DNA from: JANQIO01 sp038746745
GTDB lineage: Bacteria > Pseudomonadota > Gammaproteobacteria > Pseudomonadales > Halieaceae
Length of the DNA: 64,000 nucleotides
Direction of reading: 5' to 3'
Assembly (NCBI GenBank): GCA_038746745.1
Contig: JBCDKJ010000004.1
Location: forward strand, 37,882 to 101,881
The translations under genes were made by a program, and so were the position numbers. The notes beneath the pieces are model-generated. The model was not told where the DNA came from. It ran no database searches and saw nothing but the letters and a program-made list of their open reading frames with translations. This document shows, piece by piece, positions 25,973 to 35,678 of this stretch. Position 1 is the first letter of the stretch, and each line of letters opens with the position of its first letter.

Positions 25973-26815
25973 TCAGGCCGCTGTAAGCGACCATTCATCG
26001 TCAACGGTGCGACCCGCCCGATGCTCCTGTTCAAGCTTGATAAGGTGCGCCGTCAAGCTGAGCTTTGCCATGTGGTGAATACCGGGATCTACGTCGTCGT
26101 AAACCACCTGCACCAGTGAATCCAGTCCTGCGCTGCCCAGCTTCTCAAGACCGTCTACGACTTTCTGTTCCCGCTGCAGCCGGTGAGCAATCAGCCAGTC
26201 TACGGTCGCGTCGGGATCTTCGATCACCTCGCCGTGTCCGGGAGCCATACTGCGCAGCGGGTACTCACGCAGCAGTTCCAGTGACTCGATATAGAGCTTC
26301 ATATCACCACTGGGTGGCACAATCACGACCGTCGAGCCGCTCATGATGTGATCACCTGTAAACAGCATGCCGTCGTTTTCGAGAAAAAAGCAGTAGTGAT
26401 TGCCTACGTGCCCCGGCGTATGCACCGCCCGCAGGTTAAACTCCGGAGCATCCAGCAGATAGTCGTGCTGCACTTCAATATCCGGGGCAAAGCTGTCGTC
26501 CTGAAACATATCGTCCCAGGGTACTGCCCCAATAACCGTGGCGCCGGTTGCCTCCTTTAGAGGCAGCCATGCGGGTGAGTGATCAGGATGGGTATGCGTG
26601 GCGACGATCCAGCGAATCTTGCCATCACCGGCCTCGATCAACGCCTCAACGTGACTGTCGATGAGCGGGCCAGGGTCGAGCACTGCGACCTGTTCATCGC
26701 CCAGCAAATAGCTGTTGGTGCCCGGGCCCGTCATCACGCCGGGATTGGGCGCAGTGACACGGCGAACCCTGGGATTGAGCCGCACAGCACGACCCGGCGT
26801 GAAATCGTCACTCAT
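25973..26815 (-). CDS. Metallo-beta-lactamase-fold hydrolase (LACTB2-like)
   Basis: 280 aa. The zinc motif is THTHPDHSPAW (HxHxDH), with further ligands in HTPGHVGNHYCF, TGDHIMSG and PGHGE. The N-terminal PNPGVMTGPGTNSYLLG and a C-terminal winged-helix-like stretch of about 70 residues (LIAHRLQREQKVVDGLEKLG) fit the LACTB2/glyoxalase-II-like group, known to act on thioesters or RNA in other organisms. Substrate unknown. AGGAG lies upstream of the ATG at 26815. It lies between fabV and the acyl-CoA ligase on the same strand. Confidence 0.8.
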   Translation of the reverse strand: MSDDFTPGRAVRLNPRVRRVTAPNPGVMTGPGTNSYLLGDEQVAVLDPGPLIDSHVEALIEAGDGKIRWIVATHTHPDHSPAWLPLKEATGATVIGAVPWDDMFQDDSFAPDIEVQHDYLLDAPEFNLRAVHTPGHVGNHYCFFLENDGMLFTGDHIMSGSTVVIVPPSGDMKLYIESLELLREYPLRSMAPGHGEVIEDPDATVDWLIAHRLQREQKVVDGLEKLGSAGLDSLVQVVYDDVDPGIHHMAKLSLTAHLIKLEQEHRAGRTVDDEWSLTAA

Positions 26816-26860
26816 ATCCCACTCACTCCTGACATCGAAACACCCTGCGCGCGCAAGACG

Positions 26861-28051
26861 CTACACCAACCCGCTGATCGGCACCACGGGATTGACGTCC
26901 GCCTCGTAGTCGACACCATCCACTTCAAAACCGAATAGCTGCAGGAAGCCGCGCTTGTAAGCCGCGAAGTCTGATATATCGTAAAGGTTTTCTGTGGTCG
27001 TAGCGTCCCAGAGCTCGCCGACTCTGGCCTGCACCGCGGGCTGTAACTCCCAGGCATCCGCGCGCAGTCGCCCCTCTTCATCCAGTTCGGGCGCATCATT
27101 CAATAAGCCGTGTCTGAACAGTCTGTCGATCTGCTCGATGCAGCCCTGGAAAGCACCCTCGTCCTGCATGACCTGCAACAGCAGAGCGAGGTACAGCGGC
27201 ATAGCAGGAATCGCTGAGCTGGCCTGCGTCACCACCGCTTGCAGCACCGAGACCCTGGCATCGCCGCCACTCTGTGCCAGGCGCTCGCGCAAACCCACCA
27301 CGCGCTTATCCAGATCCTTTTTGGCAGCGCCAATAGTGCCGTGCCAATAAATATCCCAGGTGAGTTTGTCGCCGAGATAAGTGTATGCGGTGGTTTTAGC
27401 GCCGTCCGCCAGACAATCCGCCGCCGCAAGCGCTTCGATCCACATCTGCCAGTCTTCACCGCCCATCACCGCAACGGTGTTGTCGATCTCTTCCTGGCTG
27501 GCAGCCTCCACGGTCAACTCGCCAATCTCTTCCTTATCGGTATTGAGACTCTTGTACGTGACCGTCTGACCAATAGGCTTAAGCGTAGAGGTATGCAGCT
27601 CACCCGTATCGGGGTGTTGCCGGCGCGGCGAGGCCAGGGAATACACCACCAGGTCAACCTGACCAATATCCTGCTTTATCAGGTCGATGGTTTTCTGCTT
27701 GATCTCATGACTGAAGGCGTCGCCGTTGATGCTTTTCGCATAGAGTCCCGCTTCTTCCGCGCACTTGTGAAAAGCCGCTGAGTTGTACCAGCCTGCGGTA
27801 CCCGGTTTCTTTTCGCTGCCTTCTTTTTCAAAGAAAACACCAATCGTTGAAGCGGCACCTGCAAAGGCGGCCGTGATACGGGATGCCAATCCATAGCCGG
27901 TAGACGCACCGATGACCAGAACGCGCTTGGGCGGATTTTCCAGAGCCCCCTGCGATTGAACGTAGTCGATTTGCTTGCGCACATTGGCTTCGCAGCCAGC
28001 AGGATGGGTGGTAATACACATAAAACCACGTACGCGAGGCTTAATAACCAT
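26861..28051 (-). CDS. fabV: Trans-2-enoyl-[ACP]/CoA reductase FabV
   Basis: 396 aa, the usual FabV length (SDRs are about 260). It begins MVIKPRVRGFMCITTHPAGC, has the nucleotide motif VLVIGASTGYGLASR, SLASPRR, and the Tyr-x8-Lys catalytic pair in YTYLGDKLTWDIYWHGTIGAAKKDLD-type sequence (Tyr in the first part, paired lysines at the end). It catalyses the last step of the fatty acid elongation cycle and is known for natural triclosan tolerance. Located 27 bases after aceF on the same strand, so probably co-transcribed with the pyruvate dehydrogenase genes. Confidence 0.93.
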   Translation of the reverse strand: MVIKPRVRGFMCITTHPAGCEANVRKQIDYVQSQGALENPPKRVLVIGASTGYGLASRITAAFAGAASTIGVFFEKEGSEKKPGTAGWYNSAAFHKCAEEAGLYAKSINGDAFSHEIKQKTIDLIKQDIGQVDLVVYSLASPRRQHPDTGELHTSTLKPIGQTVTYKSLNTDKEEIGELTVEAASQEEIDNTVAVMGGEDWQMWIEALAAADCLADGAKTTAYTYLGDKLTWDIYWHGTIGAAKKDLDKRVVGLRERLAQSGGDARVSVLQAVVTQASSAIPAMPLYLALLLQVMQDEGAFQGCIEQIDRLFRHGLLNDAPELDEEGRLRADAWELQPAVQARVGELWDATTTENLYDISDFAAYKRGFLQLFGFEVDGVDYEADVNPVVPISGLV

Positions 28052-28078
28052 AGCTGTCTTCCGAGGCAGGTAAGCGGG

Positions 28079-29803
28079 TTATAGTAGCAGTCGACGAATA
28101 TCCGCCAACAGCTCACAGAGTTGTGTGGAGAACCGGCCGCCGTCCGCTCCATTCACGGCCCGATGATCATAGGACAGGCTCAGCGGCAGCATTTTTCTTG
28201 GCTGAAAGGCATCGCCATCCCAGACCGGCTTCACTTCGAGTTTAGACACGCCGAGAATTGCCACCTCCGGCGAATTGACGATCGGCGTAAAACCTGTCCC
28301 GCCAAGACCACCCAGACTTGAGATAGTGAAGCAGGCACCCTGCATATCCGCAGGCTTCAGCTTGCGCTCCTTGGCACGCGCTGCCAGGTCCGCGGTCTCC
28401 TCAGCCAGTTCCCATAGACCTTTGCGATCCACGTCGCGCAACACCGGCACTACCAAGCCGGCGGGTGTATCCACGGCCATGCCAATATGCACGTACTCAC
28501 GATAAACAAAGCTCTCGCCGTCGGCGCTGATGGCGCGGTTCAGTCGCGGGTTGTCCTTCAAGGCCCGCGCGCAGGCGATGAGAAGGAATGGTAAGGGCGT
28601 CAGCTTTGTGGCACGTGAAGCCGCCTCGTCCTTGAGTGACTGACGAAAGTCTTCGAGAGCCGTCACGTCCGCCTCACTGAATTGGGTCACGTGAGGTACA
28701 TTGAGCCAGCTGCGGTGCATATTGGCCGCGGTGACTTTGTCGATTTTTGTCATCGGCTGGGTATCGACCGCCCCGAAAGCCGCGTAGTCGACTGCCGGTA
28801 CAGCAGGAATCCCGGCGCCACCGCTTACGGCTTTGTCACCACCCTGAAGGGCGCGCTTAACATGCGCATGCAGGTCTTCTTTTAGAATGCGTCCCTTGGG
28901 ACCACTGCCACGCACATCGCCCAGATTTACACCCAGTTCTCGTGCCAGTCGACGAACCGCGGGGCCGGCATAGATATCCTTGCCGGAGCTCGCAGCGATT
29001 GGTTGCGGCGGCACGGGAGCGGAAGTGGGCGCGAGGGACAGTGCCGGGGCACTGGGCTCAGGCACAGGTGCCGCGTCTGACATCGCGCCTGACATCGCGT
29101 CTGGTATTGCGTCTGGTGTTGCCTCTGGTGTTGCCTCTGGTGTTGTCCCTGATGCTGTATCTGGCGCAGTTGCTGGTGCTGATTGCAATTCGCCAAGCAT
29201 GGTACCGATCAGGTCACCCTGCCGGATTTCATCGCCTTCTTTTACTGCCAGGCTTCGCAACTCTCCGGAAAAAGGCGCAGGCAGCTCCATCGAAGCTTTA
29301 TCAGACTCCAGCACGATAAGCGTGTCGCCTTCCTGCACGCTGTCGCCCACCGCCACATTGATCTCAATAACTTCAACTGCTTCATCGGTGCCGATATCTG
29401 GCACAAAAACGTCCTGCTCACTGGCGGCAGGGCCTGCATCAGGCGACGGGGCGGGCGTTTGTTGAGGGGTAGCTTCCGGTGCAGGCTTTTCAGCGGGTTC
29501 TGGCCGGGCTTCAGCCGTCGACGCTGCAGAGGCATTGTCTGTTTCTGCCTCCACTTCTGCCTCCACTTTCGCCTCTACTACGACAATGCCATCGCCCTCT
29601 TTCAGCGCGTCGCCCTCCTTGACCAGAACCTCAACCACGGTTCCAGCGACCTCTGCGGGCACTTCCATCGAGGCCTTATCAGATTCCAGCACGATAAGGC
29701 CCTGCTCCAGAGCAACAGCATCGCCGGCAGACACCATCACCTCGATCACCTCGGCATCTTCGGCGCCGCCAATATCAGGCACAGTCAGCGTATGGCGCGC
29801 CAT
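28079..29803 (-). CDS. aceF: Pyruvate dehydrogenase E2, dihydrolipoyl acetyltransferase
   Basis: 574 aa. Two lipoyl domains (about 1-75 and 130-205), each with the lipoylated lysine in ESDKASMELP-type sequence (Lys43 in the first), joined by Ala/Pro/Glu-rich linkers. The second linker (about 218-255) is a short-period repeat of PEATPEATPDAIPDAMSGAM type. A peripheral subunit-binding domain follows (AGPAVRRLARELGVNLGDV..GSGPKGRILKEDL), then the catalytic core ending SYDHRAVNGADGGRF. The Asn in HRAVNG is common in pseudomonad-type E2. AAGGAG precedes the ATG. It follows aceE by 58 bases; no E3 gene is adjacent. Confidence 0.95.
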   Translation of the reverse strand: MARHTLTVPDIGGAEDAEVIEVMVSAGDAVALEQGLIVLESDKASMEVPAEVAGTVVEVLVKEGDALKEGDGIVVVEAKVEAEVEAETDNASAASTAEARPEPAEKPAPEATPQQTPAPSPDAGPAASEQDVFVPDIGTDEAVEVIEINVAVGDSVQEGDTLIVLESDKASMELPAPFSGELRSLAVKEGDEIRQGDLIGTMLGELQSAPATAPDTASGTTPEATPEATPDAIPDAMSGAMSDAAPVPEPSAPALSLAPTSAPVPPQPIAASSGKDIYAGPAVRRLARELGVNLGDVRGSGPKGRILKEDLHAHVKRALQGGDKAVSGGAGIPAVPAVDYAAFGAVDTQPMTKIDKVTAANMHRSWLNVPHVTQFSEADVTALEDFRQSLKDEAASRATKLTPLPFLLIACARALKDNPRLNRAISADGESFVYREYVHIGMAVDTPAGLVVPVLRDVDRKGLWELAEETADLAARAKERKLKPADMQGACFTISSLGGLGGTGFTPIVNSPEVAILGVSKLEVKPVWDGDAFQPRKMLPLSLSYDHRAVNGADGGRFSTQLCELLADIRRLLL

Positions 29804-29861
29804 AGGTGCTCCTTATCTGTAGCGCGCAGGACGACGGCTGTCGTATTCATTCCTACAACGA

Positions 29862-32513
29862 TCACAGGGTGTAGGGGTCCGGCTTCTCAGGATCAATCCG
29901 CAGCGCTTTCATCGCCTGCGTAACGTCTTCAACCGGCACGGCGCCCTCGTCGGATAGCGCCTTGAGTGCGGCAACAACAATGTACTCTCGACTGACCTCA
30001 AAGAAGTGACGCAAATTGTGCCGGGTATCACTGCGCCCGAAACCATCGGTTCCCAGGGTCACGTAGCGACCGGGTATAAATTCACGAATTAGGTCCGTGT
30101 AGGCCTTCAGGTAGTCCGTTGCCGCAATCACCGGGCGGTTTTTATGCGGTAGACACTCTGTGACGTAGGCCACGCGGGGTTCAGCATCTGGGTGCAGCAT
30201 ATTCCAGCGATCAACGGCTTTGCCTTCACGCTGCAGCTCGTTGGCGCTGGTCATACTCCAGACGTTGGCGGCCACGCCGTAGTCTTTTTCGAGAATATCA
30301 GCGGCCAGCTCGACCTCGCGCAAAATGGTGCCGCTCCCCAACAGGTCGACCACTTTCTTGCCGCGCTTCTTGGTTTTGCGCAGTGGATACAGCCCCTTAA
30401 TGATGCCCTCTTCTACGCCCACCGGCATTTCCGGCTGCACATAGTTCTCGTTCATTGTGGTGATGTAATAGAACTTGTTTTCTTTCTCGCCGTACATCCG
30501 GCGCAAACCGTCCTGGATGATCACCGTTAGCTCATAGGCGTACGTGGGATCATAAGAGACACAGTTGGGGATGGTTCCCGCCACCAGGTGACTGTGGCCG
30601 TCCTGATGCTGCAGTCCCTCGCCGTTAAGCGTAGTTCGGCCAGCGGTCGCCCCAATAAGAAAGCCGCGAGCCTGTGAATCGCCTGCCGCCCAGGCCAGAT
30701 CGCCAATGCGCTGAAAGCCAAACATAGAATAGAAAATGTAAAACGGCACCATCGGATAATTGCTGGTGGAATAGGACGTAGCGTGCGCCAGCCAGGCAGC
30801 GAAAGCACCGGCTTCGCAGATGCCCTCCTCCATGATCTGACCTTTGATGTCCTCTTTGTAGTACATGATCTGACCCGCATCCTGCGGCGTGTACTTCTGA
30901 CCCGCAGAGGAATAGATACCCAGCTGGCGGAACATGCCCTCCATACCGAAGGTACGCGCCTCATCGGGCACGATGGGAACCACGCGCTCGCCGATCTGCT
31001 TGTCCTTCACCAGCGTCGACAGCGTCCGCACAAAAGACATGGTGGTGGAAATCTCACGCTTGCCGCTGCCTTTCAACTGACCGCTGAGCTCTTCCAGGCT
31101 GGGTACCTCCAGCGCTTCAAACTGACTGCGCCGCCACGGTATCTGCCCACCCAGGGCGTCCCTGCGCTCGCGCATATAGCGTAATTCCTGGCTGTCGTGA
31201 GCCGGTCGGTAATAGGGAACGTTCTTTAACTCAGCATCGCTGATTGGTATGGCGAAGCGATCGCGGAACGCCTTGAGGCTTTCCAGATCGAGCTTCTTCA
31301 GGGAGTGGGTTTCGTTGTTGGCCTCTCCCGCCTCACCGGTACCGTAGCCCTTGACGGTCATAGCCAGAATAACCGTCGGTCGCCCTTTGGTCGCCACCGC
31401 CTCTGCGTAGGCGGCATACACTTTGTAGGGGTCGTGCCCGCCCCGATTCAGATACATAATCTCCTTATCGGAGAGGTGCTCGACCAGCTTCAGAGACTCA
31501 GGGTACTTCCCGAAAAAGTGCTCTCGCGTGTAAGCGCCACCGTTGAACTTATAGTTCTGTAGCTCGCCATCACAGACTTCATCCATACGCTGCTGCAACA
31601 TGCCGGAGCTGTCGTTCTCCAGCAGTGGATCCCAATGGCGACCCCAGATGACTTTGAATACCTTCCAGCCAGCGCCGCGGAAAATCCCTTCCAGCTCCTG
31701 AATGATTTTTCCGTTGCCCCGCACCGGCCCATCCAGCCGTTGCAGATTGCAGTTCACAACAAACGTGAGGTTATCCAGATTCTCGCGACCCGCGAGCGCG
31801 ATAGAGCCCAACGACTCCGGCTCGTCACATTCCCCATCGCCAAGGAAACACCAGACGCGACGGTCCTGGTGATCTACCAGACTGCGATTGTGCTGATAGC
31901 GCAGGACGTGTGCCTGATAAATCGCCTGAATCGGCCCCAACCCCATGGAGACCGTAGGAAACTGCCAGTAGTCAGGCATCAGCCAGGGATGCGGGTACGA
32001 AGACAGGCCGTTGCCACCCACCTCGCGCCGGAAGTTATCCAGCTGATCCTCGTTCAGACGGCCCTCAAGGTAAGAGCGCGCATACATGCCCGGCGCGCTG
32101 TGGCCCTGATAAAACACCAGGTCACCGGGATGGTCGCCGTCGGAGCCACGAAAGAAGTAGTTATATCCCACATCGTAGAGCGTGGCGCTGGAAGAGAAGC
32201 TCGAGATATGGCCACCCAGGCCCTCATTGTTATCGTTGGCACGCATCACCATGGCCAGTGCGTTCCAGCGCACCAACGAGCGGATGCGGCGCTCCATGAA
32301 CAGGTCGCCCGGCATCGGTTTTTCTGCCGCGGGTGAAATCGTATTGCGAAAGGGCGTGGTGATGGCTGTGGGCAGGCGGGTTTCGCGCAACACCGCCTGC
32401 TCTGACAGACGACGCAGCAGGTAGGCGGCACGGTCAGGACCTTCGTGCTTGACGACATCATCCAGGGCGTCAAGCCACTCCTGGGTTTCGCCAGGATCCT
32501 TGTCCTCAATCAT
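29862..32513 (-). CDS. aceE: Pyruvate dehydrogenase E1, homodimeric type
   Basis: 883 aa, as expected for the homodimeric E1 of gammaproteobacteria. The thiamine diphosphate motif starts at GDGECDEPESLGSIALAGRE with NLTFVVNCNLQRLDGPVRGN. Other conserved pieces are HDPYKVYAAY, GYGTGEAGEANNETH and TGADGFGRSDTR-like (GTDGFGRSDTR). AGGAG stands before the ATG. It decarboxylates pyruvate and acetylates the lipoyl groups of the aceF product. The 113 bases upstream show no recognisable PdhR box. Confidence 0.96.
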   Translation of the reverse strand: MIEDKDPGETQEWLDALDDVVKHEGPDRAAYLLRRLSEQAVLRETRLPTAITTPFRNTISPAAEKPMPGDLFMERRIRSLVRWNALAMVMRANDNNEGLGGHISSFSSSATLYDVGYNYFFRGSDGDHPGDLVFYQGHSAPGMYARSYLEGRLNEDQLDNFRREVGGNGLSSYPHPWLMPDYWQFPTVSMGLGPIQAIYQAHVLRYQHNRSLVDHQDRRVWCFLGDGECDEPESLGSIALAGRENLDNLTFVVNCNLQRLDGPVRGNGKIIQELEGIFRGAGWKVFKVIWGRHWDPLLENDSSGMLQQRMDEVCDGELQNYKFNGGAYTREHFFGKYPESLKLVEHLSDKEIMYLNRGGHDPYKVYAAYAEAVATKGRPTVILAMTVKGYGTGEAGEANNETHSLKKLDLESLKAFRDRFAIPISDAELKNVPYYRPAHDSQELRYMRERRDALGGQIPWRRSQFEALEVPSLEELSGQLKGSGKREISTTMSFVRTLSTLVKDKQIGERVVPIVPDEARTFGMEGMFRQLGIYSSAGQKYTPQDAGQIMYYKEDIKGQIMEEGICEAGAFAAWLAHATSYSTSNYPMVPFYIFYSMFGFQRIGDLAWAAGDSQARGFLIGATAGRTTLNGEGLQHQDGHSHLVAGTIPNCVSYDPTYAYELTVIIQDGLRRMYGEKENKFYYITTMNENYVQPEMPVGVEEGIIKGLYPLRKTKKRGKKVVDLLGSGTILREVELAADILEKDYGVAANVWSMTSANELQREGKAVDRWNMLHPDAEPRVAYVTECLPHKNRPVIAATDYLKAYTDLIREFIPGRYVTLGTDGFGRSDTRHNLRHFFEVSREYIVVAALKALSDEGAVPVEDVTQAMKALRIDPEKPDPYTL

Positions 32514-32626
32514 CGGGTGCTCCTGCCCTGGTCAGACCTGCTGCGGGCTCACGATTGTACCCGCGCAACAGCCCGATTCAAGCAAGGCCCCACGAACAAC
32601 AGGGACTTGCAAGAGACCACGGTAAT

Positions 32627-35530
32627 CTACGTTGCAGGCTGGTCCCGCCGCAGGCGTCGGTCATAAAAGGGCTGCTGCGCTTTGAAGACGTCGGGGTTAC
32701 CAACGATCGTGCCCTGGTCTGGCACCTCGCCAAAACGTCCGGCAGATATCATGACCAATGATGCAGGCTGCTCCAGCACGTAGTTCTGGTACCAGGTCTT
32801 CCATTCATCGAAGGTGACAAAGCGCACCGCTTCGGCCAGGCGAATTTTGCTATCAAAGGCATTCGAGCCTCGATTAATCTCTCGCCAGTAATAGCCAGAG
32901 GCATCAAACAGGTTCTTCGGAGGTTCGAGAATCTGCTCCAGCAGTGCGGCTTTGTGGCGCAGGAACTGCGCCTCGGTCACCGCGTCGTCCTGGCTAAGCC
33001 GGCCCTTCAGGAAAGTCTCAGATGCCGACAACAAATAGGGCGCTGGTGCCTTTGGTGACTGCACCATCATCGCAAATCCAGGAATATCCAGCAGTGGCCA
33101 ATTGAAGGCATTCACTACGTAGCCAAGCTGCTGATCGGTGCGCAGGTCCTCAAAATAGTCGGCACCAATCACCTGGGCGGTGAGCGCAGACTGGGCCCGG
33201 TTTTCCAGGTTGTCCTCCGGTGCCTGTATATACCAAATCAGTACGGCGTCGTTATGCTCCACCTCTGCGGCATACACGAACTGTTCGCCAGTGGTTAGCC
33301 GGGTAATGCGCGGTGCCGGTGCCGCCGCGTCATCCGCCTGTTGCAACAGCGGCGCCAGGGCGTCTCGAATATCGGCGACTTCACGCGAATCATAGTTGCC
33401 GTAGAGCAGAATGTCGGCAGCGCTGCTTTGCCACAGCGCCTTGCCGTGAGCGGCGACATCCTCCGGTGTCAGTGATTTAAGCGCTTCAACAAGCTCTGCC
33501 TCGCTGTAACGGCCATCGGTTAACAAGCGCCGACCCTGCCTTAGTACCTGTTGATAGGCTCGCGCTGTTTTGACGTTCTCCAGACTGCGGATCAAATCAT
33601 CACGAACATTGATAAAGCGGGTTTCGTCGAACTTCGCCTGGTCGATATTGTCGACCACGCGCGCCAACAGCTCTGGCTGTTTGTCGTTGTAGCCACCCAT
33701 GGACAAACTGACACCCCGATTGCTGACGCTGAGGCTGTAATTCAGGCCGGCCAGCAACGCGGGGTAGGTAAACTCATTCACCGCGTCTCGCAGCAGACTG
33801 ACATACAGTTCTGATGCGGCCGCGTGCTCCACCGTACCGCTGACAAGGCCAGTGCGAAAGTTGCTGTACAGCGCGCCTTTGGGGACCCGGAACTGCGGGT
33901 CCTGTCGCTGCCAGATATTCAGGCGCGCCTCGGCGACAAGGTGACTAGGGACCTCTGGGTTATCTTCCGGCAGCGGACGCAACTCAACGTCCTCGGCGAT
34001 AAATGTATTGGGCTCGGGCAGGAACAAGCGTGGGTCGAAGCCATCGCTGGCGACTTCTTGCCAACCATTCTGCGCGAGGTCTATAGATTCCACCGAATAG
34101 GGTGTCTGATAATACTCAGACTGATCCGTAACCGGTACACCGGGTGCTGTCAGCGTCAGCAGGACACGCTCTGGCACCAGATAGTTCTCGACAATGTCCT
34201 GGATCAAATCTGGCTGGTACTGCGTCATCAGGTAATTACCGGCCAGCACATCCTCGGGTTCGAATTGCTGCATGGCATTGGACAGCATGGTGGCATAGCG
34301 CGAAGGCGCAACGCTCTCCTGAAACCGAAACGCCAGCGCTGCAAGCTGTGATTGCTCGTCATACAGGCGTCGGCTGGGACCTTCAGCTTCCAACATGCGA
34401 ATGTATTCAAACACGGCGGCGACCACCGCATCGCTCTCCTGCACGCCCCGCTCTGTCAGGTTGATGCTGATATCAAAGGATGCACCGCCCCGGTAGCTGA
34501 TACCGGACCCACTGCCCAGCGCTTCTGCCCAGCCTTCAGCTTTCAGGAGAGACAGCAGACTGCCCTCGCCTTCGTGACCAATCAGGTTGCTAATGTAATT
34601 AAGCGGCTTGGTGCGGTAGTACTTGTTGAGATTCGGCAGCGCAAACGAGAGTGACAGCGTCCGAGACGTGGCGAGAGGCTGAATGTTCACCTGCAGCGGA
34701 AGCCGCTCTTCGACGATGAGCGGTGCGCTGATGTCATCGATGGCGACATTCCGATTGGGCACGGCACTGAAGATGTCTGTTACCAGCGTTTCCAGCGTGT
34801 CCAGATCTTCATTGCCGACCACGGCCAGTCGCATCAGGTTGGCAGAATAGAACTGCTCATAAAACGTCAGCAGGTCATCACGCACAGGATCATCGGGGCG
34901 GTCCGCCAGCGTGTCCCGCGTACCGACAGCCAGCAGATGGTAAGGGTGCTCCGGGTTGGCAATCTCACGCAGTACGTCCAGATTCCGCCGCGCGTCTGTG
35001 TTCAGACCCTGCTGGTACTCCGCGTGCACGGCATTGACTTCGCGATTCACGTACTCGGTATCAAACCGAGGCGCGATGAAGAATTGAGCAAAGCGATCCA
35101 GCGCCTCCGGCAGGTGGTCGCTGTCGATATCAAAGAAGTAATTGGTGTGCTCAAAGGCGGTATAAGCGTTCCGGCTGCCGCCGTGTTCTGCGATAAAACG
35201 CGCATATTCGCCGGAATCAGGATACTTCTCGGTTCCCAGAAACAGCATGTGCTCAAGGAAGTGCGCCAGACCGTCGCGTCCTTCCGGATTGCTGGCGCTG
35301 CCAACGAACACGTCCAAAGAGGCTGCGGCCTTGGTGCTTTTCGCATCTGAAATTAACAGCGCCTGCAGCCCGTTTTCGAGCGCGATGTAGCGATACGCCT
35401 TGCTATCGTTTGGACTCTGGCGCGGCGAGAGCGGAAGCGTCGGGCTGTTTTCTACTGTCTCCTGCGGAGAGCAGGCGGCCAGCAATGCGGCAAACAGCAG
35501 CAACAAAACGCGAAACACAGCGGTGGACAT
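32627..35530 (-). CDS. M16 (pitrilysin/insulinase) metalloprotease, predicted lipoprotein
   Basis: About 967 aa. A lipoprotein signal ends in the lipobox LLAAC, so the protein is probably anchored in the outer membrane facing the periplasm. The inverted zinc motif HFLEHMLFLGTEKYP (HxxEH) with the downstream glutamate (EVNAVHAEY) is intact in the first domain. Three further M16-type domains follow, as in pitrilysin (PtrA). The ATG two codons into the frame (35530) is preferred because GGAG lies six bases before it. It should degrade periplasmic peptides. A monocistronic gene. Confidence 0.9.
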   Translation of the reverse strand: MSTAVFRVLLLLFAALLAACSPQETVENSPTLPLSPRQSPNDSKAYRYIALENGLQALLISDAKSTKAAASLDVFVGSASNPEGRDGLAHFLEHMLFLGTEKYPDSGEYARFIAEHGGSRNAYTAFEHTNYFFDIDSDHLPEALDRFAQFFIAPRFDTEYVNREVNAVHAEYQQGLNTDARRNLDVLREIANPEHPYHLLAVGTRDTLADRPDDPVRDDLLTFYEQFYSANLMRLAVVGNEDLDTLETLVTDIFSAVPNRNVAIDDISAPLIVEERLPLQVNIQPLATSRTLSLSFALPNLNKYYRTKPLNYISNLIGHEGEGSLLSLLKAEGWAEALGSGSGISYRGGASFDISINLTERGVQESDAVVAAVFEYIRMLEAEGPSRRLYDEQSQLAALAFRFQESVAPSRYATMLSNAMQQFEPEDVLAGNYLMTQYQPDLIQDIVENYLVPERVLLTLTAPGVPVTDQSEYYQTPYSVESIDLAQNGWQEVASDGFDPRLFLPEPNTFIAEDVELRPLPEDNPEVPSHLVAEARLNIWQRQDPQFRVPKGALYSNFRTGLVSGTVEHAAASELYVSLLRDAVNEFTYPALLAGLNYSLSVSNRGVSLSMGGYNDKQPELLARVVDNIDQAKFDETRFINVRDDLIRSLENVKTARAYQQVLRQGRRLLTDGRYSEAELVEALKSLTPEDVAAHGKALWQSSAADILLYGNYDSREVADIRDALAPLLQQADDAAAPAPRITRLTTGEQFVYAAEVEHNDAVLIWYIQAPEDNLENRAQSALTAQVIGADYFEDLRTDQQLGYVVNAFNWPLLDIPGFAMMVQSPKAPAPYLLSASETFLKGRLSQDDAVTEAQFLRHKAALLEQILEPPKNLFDASGYYWREINRGSNAFDSKIRLAEAVRFVTFDEWKTWYQNYVLEQPASLVMISAGRFGEVPDQGTIVGNPDVFKAQQPFYDRRLRRDQPAT

Positions 35531-35678
35531 ACACATCTCCAGATAAAAAAGCAGTGATTAGTGCTGAGGCTACATACGCCTGCGTCAGCGAGTCAGGCCA
35601 GTTGGACCATACAGAGGCCTGAATTCTCCCGGCTACCGCACTAGCGTTTCGAACGACTCGCGTCTGCGCTGGATGGCC